From assembly GCA_013330925.1 (NCBI GenBank), contig DUHJ01000211.1, positions 1 to 5,680 on the forward strand: a stretch of 5,680 nt of DNA, given 5' to 3'. The stretch's first letter is position 1; each line of letters begins with the position of its first letter. The notes under the pieces were generated by a model. The model made no database searches, was not told the DNA's origin, and saw nothing but the letters and a program-made list of their open reading frames with translations. Below are positions 1 to 5,161 of the stretch, in pieces. The position numbers and the translations under genes were made by a program. Origin of the DNA: Candidatus Poseidoniaceae archaeon. Its GTDB lineage: Archaea; Thermoplasmatota; Poseidoniia; Poseidoniales; Poseidoniaceae.

Positions 1-57
1 GTGAGCCAAAACTTCGCCGAGAACCGACTCGAGGAAGCGTTTCCCTTCTTCATCCAT
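1..57 (-). CDS. Possible N-terminus of a divergent gene, cut by the window edge
   Basis: Reading leftwards from an ATG at 57-55, the frame is open to the window edge and gives MDEEGKRFLESVLGEVLAH. It looks like an ordinary acidic, helical N-terminus with a strong first-position G bias (10 of 19 codons). I do not recognise a family. No Shine-Dalgarno sequence precedes the ATG, and the next upstream in-frame stop is at 99-97. If real, it diverges from the thiamine operon and shares its regulatory region. The complementary frame on the + strand is also open, from 1 to a TGA at 106-108, and would be the 3' end of a same-strand gene (it contains FPFFIHAPLEP). I slightly prefer the divergent reading because of codon bias, but 57 bases cannot decide it. 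Confidence 0.35.
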   Translation of the reverse strand, partial: MDEEGKRFLESVLGEVLAH

Positions 58-120
58 GCACCACTGGAACCATCGGAGGCCCTTGAAGCACGCCCTTCAT
101 CCGTGTGACGGCAACACGAG

Positions 121-148
121 TCATGAAACCGTAATGCAGGTTGCATGA
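121..148. promoter_or_regulatory. Second, overlapping inverted repeat with a third half-site
   Basis: TCATGAAACC (121-130) is the reverse complement of GGTTGCATGA (139-148) at 9 of 10 positions. This repeat shares its right arm with the palindrome at 138-163. Written in one orientation, the three half-sites are TCATGAAACCG (121-131, +), TCATGCAACCT (148-138, -) and TCATTCAACCT (153-163, +). The two symmetry axes, 134.5 and 150.5, are 16 bases apart. This suggests more than one regulator molecule may bind side by side. Confidence 0.5.
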
Positions 149-163
149 CGAATCATTCAACCT
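138..163. promoter_or_regulatory. Candidate ThiR operator: 26-base inverted repeat touching the TATA box
   Basis: The arms AGGTTG (138-143) and CAACCT (158-163) are perfect reverse complements, and inside them ATGA (145-148) pairs with TCAT (153-156). Thus 10 of 13 position pairs match around an axis at 150.5. A two-fold symmetric site is what a dimeric helix-turn-helix repressor would be expected to bind. It lies directly before the regulator's own gene, and its right arm overlaps the TATA-like box, so bound protein would block TBP/TFB. Assigning it to ThiR is inference. Confidence 0.65.
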
Positions 164-168
164 AAATA
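162..168 (+). promoter_or_regulatory. Archaeal TATA-like box for the thiamine operon
   Basis: CTAAATA at 162-168 is the most TATA-like stretch in a comparatively AT-rich segment. It is centred 25 bases before the ATG at 190, the usual archaeal distance between TATA box and transcription start. This implies a leaderless or nearly leaderless transcript starting around 190, consistent with the absence of a Shine-Dalgarno motif before the first gene. On the other strand the same bases read TATTTAG, so a divergent promoter is also conceivable. Confidence 0.55.
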
Positions 169-189
169 CCACCGGCATAATCACGGGGC

Positions 190-1062
190 ATGCTTGGGCA
201 AACGGCTGCGACGTGGCTTGAACGATTGCATCACCAAATCGGCCTCGGTCTCCGTTCGCGCGGCTGGTCTCAGGCCAACATTGCGGACATCTTGGGGACC
301 ACGCAATCGACCGTGTCAAGGCAATACCACCGCGATGCGCCCGAGATGGGACCCTCGGCCGATGAGGTCATGATCGACGGCTGGGCCAACGAACTCGCGA
401 ATTCACTGGACCTGAACGGCGAAGACGTCCGAGTCCTGCGCCAACGTTTCATCGTGGAACTCCAACTTTCAGGAAACCAAACCTTGCGCTACGACAAGTC
501 GCTCACGGGCGCCGACCTGACGGGGGACCAAGCCGATTTGGCTTTGCTACGGAGGCTTGAGTGGGCGCGTGGCCGCTTGGACCCCGTGCGTCTGCTGGAT
601 TGGATCCCTGCCGTCGGCTTCAACCTGGCCGCCTGCGCTGAACACGCCACATCGACGGAAGAGGTGGCCGCATACCCGGGCAAAATCACCGTCGTCAACG
701 GCGCCCTGAAGCACCATTCAACTCCAGTCATGGGGGCATCCAAGAGCCTTGCAGGCTTGCTGATGGACGTACGAACCTACGACCCAGAACGAACCGCCGT
801 CCTCAACCTACGGGCGCCGGCCCACGCCGACGGCCCTCGAATGGACATCATCAACCGCGCCCTGAACGCCTTGGAGTGGAACGTTGCCGAAGCACCTCGT
901 GGTGTGCTCAAGCAACACGGAGGCCCCATTGACGTCGTGCTTGACAAGGGCGGATACGGTTGGGAGCCAGGGCTGTACGTCATCGGCCATCACCCGCTTG
1001 ACGTCGTCGATCGGGCGAACCGCCTGATGACCGTCCTTCAGGTCACGGAGGCGACCGCATGA
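190..1062 (+). CDS. thiR: ThiR-like thiamine regulator (helix-turn-helix + ThiN domain)
   Basis: This 290-residue protein is a predicted cytoplasmic DNA-binding repressor of thiamine genes. Residues 14-48 form a helix-turn-helix, with WSQANIADILG as the first helix region and TTQSTVSRQYHR as the recognition helix. After a linker, residues about 120-285 resemble the ThiN domain, which acts as thiamine-phosphate synthase when fused to ThiD. ThiN-like stretches include VGFNLAACAE (142-151), GASKSLAGLLMDV (182-194), LNLR (205-208) and LDKGGYGWEP (251-260). HTH-ThiN fusions in archaea are known as the regulator ThiR; here a tryptophan stands where I expect lysine in the GKEP-like motif, which fits ligand sensing rather than catalysis. 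The ATG at 190 has no Shine-Dalgarno sequence but lies 25 bases after a TATA-like box. The stop overlaps the next start by 4 bases, so regulator and transporter are co-transcribed. The family call is strong; the exact ligand is inferred. Confidence 0.85.
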   Translation: MLGQTAATWLERLHHQIGLGLRSRGWSQANIADILGTTQSTVSRQYHRDAPEMGPSADEVMIDGWANELANSLDLNGEDVRVLRQRFIVELQLSGNQTLRYDKSLTGADLTGDQADLALLRRLEWARGRLDPVRLLDWIPAVGFNLAACAEHATSTEEVAAYPGKITVVNGALKHHSTPVMGASKSLAGLLMDVRTYDPERTAVLNLRAPAHADGPRMDIINRALNALEWNVAEAPRGVLKQHGGPIDVVLDKGGYGWEPGLYVIGHHPLDVVDRANRLMTVLQVTEATA

Positions 1063-2153
1063 GGTCCGTTCTCGTCGTGTTGTTGCTCGTCAGCGCAGGC
1101 CTCAGCGGTTGCCTTGGCGAAGACCTGCTCCTGCTGGAGGACTGCAGCGAGTTCGAAGCCACCGTCCGAGACGACGACGGTGTGCTGCGCGTGTTGACCT
1201 ACGACATTGCTTCCTTGTCGGAATCCTTCCTTCAGGACTTCACCAACGGCACCGGCATCGAGGTTGAACTCATCAGAGCCGACGACGCGGGGAGCATCCT
1301 TGAGCAGGTGCTGCTCTACGGTGGCGCTCCGCAGGTCGACGTGGCTTTGGGGCTCGACGGGAGTTACCTGCCCTTCGCGGTGAACCGTTGCCTGATTCAG
1401 CTTCATGGGGTGGGCCTCACCGGACTTGACGGCGACGTCCTGTCGGAAGGTGCGGCACTGACCGAACACGGTGTCCCCTTCGACCATGGCTACATCTGCC
1501 TGAACGTGGATTCTGCCGCGGTGGAATCCATGCCGACGAGCCTGTGGAACCTCACGGAGGAAGCTTGGACCGGCAAGGTGGCCATCCCCTCGCCGCTCAG
1601 TTCCTCGCCTGGCCGTGCCTTCTTCTTGGCCACCTTGCAAGGCCTTGGTGACGACGCGTGGCCATGGTGGGAAGCCATGTTGCTCAACGAACCGATCGTC
1701 ACCACGGGTTGGTCCGAGGCCTACGAGATCCACTACAGCGGCGGCTACGGCGTGTGGGAAGAAGGGCACGTTGGCGACGCTGCCGCCACGGTGTCGTACT
1801 GCCATTCACCCGGCGTAGAAGCCTACTACAGCGACAACAGCACCGCCTCCACCGCCCTCGCATTGCCCGGTGCCGTCTACCACCAAATCGAGTACGGTGC
1901 GGTGTTGGCCGGAGCCGCGAACGTCACGGCAGCCGAGGCCTTCCTCGCCCACTTGGTGAGCCCAGAAGCCAACGCAAACATGCCGTATGAGAACCTGATG
2001 TACAGCGTGCTCGAAGGCGCCGATCTTCCAGAAACCAACGGCTACCGCCACCACAGCGTCGTCCCGGAGGAAGCCACGGCTGCCCTTGGTGGCATGGACG
2101 TGGCGACGCTGGAAGCGATGCTCGCCACCTTCAGTGCCTTGCTTGAGGGCTGA
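1059..2153 (+). CDS. thiB: Thiamine-binding lipoprotein of an ABC transporter (TbpA/ThiB family)
   Basis: This 364-residue extracellular solute-binding protein should capture thiamine, possibly also its mono- and diphosphate, and deliver it to ThiP. A lipoprotein signal peptide is visible: basic start, hydrophobic residues 4-15 and lipobox LSGC with Cys18. The mature part follows the TbpA pattern: LTYDIAS (46-52), DVALGLDGSYL (94-104), VPFDHGYICLN (139-149), SSSPGRAFFLATL (181-193), TTGWSEAY (215-222) and YHQIEYGAVL (274-283), then AEAFLAHLVSPEA (292-304) and a C-terminal helix. SSPG and GWSEAY match ligand-pocket regions of the E. coli protein as I recall them. Four N-X-S/T sequons (63, 164, 260, 288) and four cysteines besides Cys18 are present. 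The start overlaps the regulator's stop (ATGA), with GGAGG at 1047-1051 and a 7-base spacer. Sequence and flanking ThiP/ThiQ genes make thiamine more likely than iron or another ligand. Confidence 0.88.
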   Translation: MRSVLVVLLLVSAGLSGCLGEDLLLLEDCSEFEATVRDDDGVLRVLTYDIASLSESFLQDFTNGTGIEVELIRADDAGSILEQVLLYGGAPQVDVALGLDGSYLPFAVNRCLIQLHGVGLTGLDGDVLSEGAALTEHGVPFDHGYICLNVDSAAVESMPTSLWNLTEEAWTGKVAIPSPLSSSPGRAFFLATLQGLGDDAWPWWEAMLLNEPIVTTGWSEAYEIHYSGGYGVWEEGHVGDAAATVSYCHSPGVEAYYSDNSTASTALALPGAVYHQIEYGAVLAGAANVTAAEAFLAHLVSPEANANMPYENLMYSVLEGADLPETNGYRHHSVVPEEATAALGGMDVATLEAMLATFSALLEG

Positions 2154-2155
2154 GC

Positions 2156-3859
2156 GTGCAACCCCTTCGAGCGGGTGCGGCACATGCCGTTCCGCTGACG
2201 GTCCTCGCGCTGTTTATCCTCGGACCGATGGTGTTGGCCGTGGACCGCTTGTGGGCGGTCACCGGAACCTCCCCGTTTGAAGCCGTCTTCGACCTCCCTT
2301 CGTCCGGACGGGAAGCCCTGCGCACCGCCACAGGCTTGGCCACGTTGGCGGCCGTGGGCACGGTCCTGCTCGGCACGCCTGTGGCCTTAGCCTTGGCCGC
2401 GATGAAGGACCCATGGCGGCGACGTCTTCGTGCACTCATCGCCCTCCCCTTCGTCACTCCGTCAATCGTCGCGGCCGTGGGCTTCCTGGCGCTCATGGAC
2501 CTCCTCGGCAAGCACGGTCCCGTCGTTCGTGGCTGGTCGCTTTGGCCAGAAGCGGGCCCCGGAACCGTGTTGCTGCTCGTCGCCATGGTTTGGTTCAACC
2601 TCTCGCTCGCCGTCCGCATCGTCGAGCCAAGCGTCTCGCGTGCGGACCCCCGCTACTTGGAGCAACTTCGCCTCTTGCCCGGGGGGCAAACGCGTCTCGG
2701 TCGTGCGCGAAGGTGGTGGTGGCCGTTGCTTGGACCAGGATTGACCGCGGCCGCAGGACTGACGTTCACCTTCGCGTTCACCTCGCTGGCTCTGGTCCGT
2801 TGGTTGGCTCCAGACACCCTCACGCTGGAGGTCCTGCTGGCCGAGCAAGGCAGCGGCGCAGGCATCCCCGGCTACCGCGTTGACCTCAGCCGCTTGGTGC
2901 TTGGAGCGGCCGTGGCCCAAGCGGCCGTGCTGCTCGTTGCGGTGGCCGTGGTGAACACCATGCAACGACGGCACCGCTTCGCGCTCGACGCCGCCTCAAG
3001 CGATGCGGTGCGGAGGGGGCTGGCCGCAGGCGTGTGGGGGCACCCGCTCCTTCGATGGCCGTTGACCGGCGGCGCGGCCCTCTTCGCGGTGGCCCCGTTG
3101 GTGCTCATCGGTCTGGCTTCCCTTCGCGTACGCACACCCGATGGGTGGACCCTCGCGCTCGACGGTTGGCGCCGGGCCTTCCAAGGCGATGCAGGTGGAG
3201 TGACGCTGATGGAAGCCTTCTGGTCCACCCTGCAAACGGCGTCCATCACGGTGGCGCTCGCGTTGCCTGCAGGGTGGTACCTCGCCACGCAGGTGCATCG
3301 GGCTGAGCGGGACGGAAGGCGTGCATTTGCCCGTTGCGTGGACCTCCTGTCGATGGTCCCCCTCGTGGTGTCCGGCGCGATGGTTGGACTTGGATCGCTG
3401 CTCGGTCTGCTTCGTTTGGCGCCGGGCCTGCTCGCTTCACCTTGGCTGCTCCCTGTCGCCCACGCGACCCTCGTCCTGCCCATCGTGGTCAGGGTCTTGC
3501 TTCCCGCCATGCGACGCCTGAAACCGGAATTCGAGGCCTGTGCCGCCACGTTGGGGTTGGGACCTTGGCGTCGATTTGCACTGGTCCGCTGGCCGATGTT
3601 GCGGCCTGCAGCCATGGTGGCCGCAGGGTTGGCCCTCGCGTTTTCCCTTGGCGAGTTTGGCGCCTCATGGGTCATCGTGCGGTCCACCGACGCCTCCACC
3701 CTTGCGGTGCTCGTGGACACGTGGTTGGCCCGCCCGGGCTTCGACCCCACCACCCGGCCTGCGGCGATGGCCGTCGCCGTGGTGTTGGGCACCGTGACGA
3801 TGACCCTGATGCTGATGCTCGAGCGATGGCGTGAAGACCGCGTGCTTGGAGGGCTGTGA
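2156..3859 (+). CDS. thiP: Thiamine ABC transporter permease ThiP
   Basis: This 567-residue integral membrane protein forms the translocation pathway for thiamine. It consists of two homologous permease halves (about 1-275 and 295-567) with about twelve predicted membrane segments, for example at 13-33, 57-83, 95-116, 192-215, 246-266, 305-323, 357-377, 431-453, 487-507 and 537-556. The second half has a clear EAA coupling loop for the ATPase, EACAATLGLGPWRRF (460-474) followed by P480. The first half has a weaker version around 167-191 with the EAA core eroded. FSLGEFGASWVI (496-507) resembles the conserved ThiP/FbpB-type segment. The length is slightly above that of E. coli ThiP, about 536 residues. 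The start is GTG at 2156, two bases after the previous stop, with GAGG at 2145-2148 and a 7-base spacer. Iron-type (FbpB) permeases are close relatives; the neighbours decide for thiamine. Confidence 0.86.
   Translation: MQPLRAGAAHAVPLTVLALFILGPMVLAVDRLWAVTGTSPFEAVFDLPSSGREALRTATGLATLAAVGTVLLGTPVALALAAMKDPWRRRLRALIALPFVTPSIVAAVGFLALMDLLGKHGPVVRGWSLWPEAGPGTVLLLVAMVWFNLSLAVRIVEPSVSRADPRYLEQLRLLPGGQTRLGRARRWWWPLLGPGLTAAAGLTFTFAFTSLALVRWLAPDTLTLEVLLAEQGSGAGIPGYRVDLSRLVLGAAVAQAAVLLVAVAVVNTMQRRHRFALDAASSDAVRRGLAAGVWGHPLLRWPLTGGAALFAVAPLVLIGLASLRVRTPDGWTLALDGWRRAFQGDAGGVTLMEAFWSTLQTASITVALALPAGWYLATQVHRAERDGRRAFARCVDLLSMVPLVVSGAMVGLGSLLGLLRLAPGLLASPWLLPVAHATLVLPIVVRVLLPAMRRLKPEFEACAATLGLGPWRRFALVRWPMLRPAAMVAAGLALAFSLGEFGASWVIVRSTDASTLAVLVDTWLARPGFDPTTRPAAMAVAVVLGTVTMTLMLMLERWREDRVLGGL
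3848..3852 (+). promoter_or_regulatory. Ribosome binding site that fixes the thiQ start
   Basis: GGAGG lies 8 bases before the ATG at 3861. The same frame can be extended to a GTG at 3831, but that codon is inside thiP and lacks such a motif. The ATG start also gives a standard ThiQ N-terminus. Confidence 0.6.
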
Positions 3860-3860
3860 G

Positions 3861-4511
3861 ATGAGCAACCTCGAGGTGCGGAAAGCCGTGGTCCGTTTCG
3901 ATGGACCGGCGGTCCTCGATGGGCTCGATCTCTCGGTCTCGGCCGGTGAAATCGTGGCCGTGCTCGGGCCAAGCGGGTGTGGCAAATCCACCTTGCTTCG
4001 CTCGATTGTCGGATTGCAACCCATGGAATCCGGGCAGGTGTGCCTGAACGGTCAGGACCTGACCGAGATGACCACCGAGCGACGCGGCATTGGGTTCCTG
4101 TTCCAGCGTCCTGTGTTGTTTCCAACGCGCGACGTCCGGGGGAACCTGCAGCTTGGCGTCCCTCGTGGCGTCCCGAACCAGGAGGCCGATGCCCGCATTT
4201 CAGCGGCCCTCGACGAGGTCGGGTTGGCGGGTTTTGAACCCCGTAGCGTCGAGGGCCTCTCGGGAGGAGAAGGGCAACGGGTCGCCCTCGCCAGAGCCTT
4301 GTTGGCTGAACCGAAGGCCCTCTTGCTCGATGAGCCCTTCTCGGCGCTGGACGGGGCCCTGAGGCAGCGGTTGGTGGACACCGTCCGTACCCTGCTCAAG
4401 GCGAGGGGGCTTCCTGCCGTCCACGTTACCCACGATGCCGATGAAGCCAAGGCCATCGCGGACCGGTGCCTCCTCATGGAGGCGGGTCGGCTGAAGGAGG
4501 GGGCGCTTTGA
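3861..4511 (+). CDS. thiQ: Thiamine ABC transporter ATP-binding protein ThiQ
   Basis: This 216-residue cytoplasmic ATPase powers the ThiP permease. All ABC motifs are intact: Walker A GPSGCGKS (36-43), Q-loop Gln82 in FQRPVLFPTR, signature LSGGEGQR (133-140), Walker B ALLLDE (153-158), D-loop SALD (161-164) and switch His191 in VHVTHD. The signature has Glu in place of the more usual Gln, a tolerated variant. The protein ends soon after the nucleotide-binding fold and has no C-terminal regulatory domain, as in ThiQ (about 230 residues in E. coli) and unlike the longer FbpC or MalK. I choose the ATG at 3861, one base after the thiP stop, because of the GGAGG at 3848-3852. The 3' end overlaps the next gene by 4 bases. 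The ABC assignment is certain; thiamine specificity follows from length and neighbours. Confidence 0.9.
   Translation: MSNLEVRKAVVRFDGPAVLDGLDLSVSAGEIVAVLGPSGCGKSTLLRSIVGLQPMESGQVCLNGQDLTEMTTERRGIGFLFQRPVLFPTRDVRGNLQLGVPRGVPNQEADARISAALDEVGLAGFEPRSVEGLSGGEGQRVALARALLAEPKALLLDEPFSALDGALRQRLVDTVRTLLKARGLPAVHVTHDADEAKAIADRCLLMEAGRLKEGAL
4496..4500 (+). promoter_or_regulatory. Ribosome binding site that fixes a TTG start for the PAP2 gene
   Basis: GGAGG inside the 3' end of thiQ lies 7 bases before TTG at 4508. The TTGA overlap with the thiQ stop (4509-4511) mirrors the ATGA junction at 1059. The in-frame GTG at 4466 has no comparable motif and would add 14 residues that read as thiQ shadow. Confidence 0.6.
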
Positions 4512-5161
4512 CCGGGCATCAGCACGGACGTCGTCTCCTGTTCCACCTCGTCCAACTCGGCGTAATCGCCCTCGGCTCCTACATGTTGGCGAACCTGTGG
4601 AACGCGGCCAACGCCACCAAAGACCACGCCATCGCCTTGCCCCTGGACGCCCACGTCCCGCTGTTGCCGTGGACGACGGTGATCTACCTCGGTTTCTTCC
4701 TGCTCTACATCGTCCCGGCCGTGATGGCCTTTGGACACGACGAACGGATGGCTGAACTCGATCGAATCGTGCCGATGATGGTCGGATGGACCGTCCTGCA
4801 CAGCCTGTTCTTCGTGCTCGTGCCGGCCGAAGTGCCACGCTCGCAAACCCCAACTGACGCATGGTTGCTCGAGGTCATCCGCAGTTCGGACCACCCGTGG
4901 AACGCCTGGCCAAGCCTGCACGTCGTGCACGTGATCCTCCTTGCCGGCCTGGTGGACCGCTGGTCCTCGGCGGAGGAGCGAACGATGCGGCGACCCGTGG
5001 TCGGCCTCGTGGTCGTGCTGGTCATCCTCTCGACGTTCACCACCGAACAGCACTACGTGTGGGACGCCATCAGCGGCATAGGCACCGGCACGTTGGGCTG
5101 GTGGCTCATCACCAAGCGGATGGCCATGCTTCAGCCAAAGACGGCCGCCACGGCGGATTGA
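4508..5161 (+). CDS. PAP2-superfamily membrane phosphatase, Aur1/PAP2_3-like
   Basis: This 217-residue membrane protein belongs to the type 2 phosphatidic acid phosphatase fold. Motif C2 is WNAWPSLH (131-138), with PSLH carrying the acid/base His138. Motif C3 is STFTTEQHYVWD (175-186), with S175, nucleophile His182 and Asp186; Thr176 replaces the usual Arg. There is no C1 motif (KxxxxxxRP) before C2, as in the inositol-phosphorylceramide-synthase-like branch, whose typical VPW-type segment is seen at LLPWTTVIYLGFF (52-64). Six membrane segments fit (about 11-31, 53-75, 88-106, 135-150, 163-178, 186-203). The basic N-terminus, loop 151-162 and C-terminus would lie inside, which places both active-site motifs outside the cell. 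The start is TTG at 4508, 4 bases before the thiQ end. The substrate is unknown: a phospholipid or polyprenyl phosphate is the default, and thiamine phosphates are suggested only by the operon. Confidence 0.82.
   Translation: MTGHQHGRRLLFHLVQLGVIALGSYMLANLWNAANATKDHAIALPLDAHVPLLPWTTVIYLGFFLLYIVPAVMAFGHDERMAELDRIVPMMVGWTVLHSLFFVLVPAEVPRSQTPTDAWLLEVIRSSDHPWNAWPSLHVVHVILLAGLVDRWSSAEERTMRRPVVGLVVVLVILSTFTTEQHYVWDAISGIGTGTLGWWLITKRMAMLQPKTAATAD

Noticed and set aside
58..189. A THI-box (TPP) riboswitch before thiR
   Set aside because: I see no THI-box core such as CTGAGA, and the TATA spacing implies little or no leader RNA; control by the protein regulator fits better.
1038..1805. 255-codon open frame on the - strand opposite the binding-protein gene
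   Set aside because: No recognisable motif or plausible start region; the + strand encodes a full TbpA-type lipoprotein over the same bases.
2872..4125. 417-codon open frame on the - strand opposite thiP and the start of thiQ
   Set aside because: Its translation is rich in Arg, Ser, Pro and Thr with no domain, and it lies antisense to two clearly recognisable genes; in GC-rich DNA such long shadow frames are expected.
4466..4507. GTG at 4466 as an upstream start for the PAP2 gene
   Set aside because: It lies within thiQ, lacks a Shine-Dalgarno motif and adds residues without membrane or family character; TTG at 4508 has GGAGG 7 bases upstream.
4982..4996. Arg-Arg-Pro at residues 161-163 of the PAP2 protein as a C1 motif
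   Set aside because: The C1 motif must precede the PSxH motif, but this tripeptide follows it and is predicted to lie in an inside loop.
5145..5156. CCGCC/GGCGG inverted repeat as a terminator for the operon
   Set aside because: The loop would be only two bases, no T-run follows on either strand, and it lies within overlapping coding sequence.
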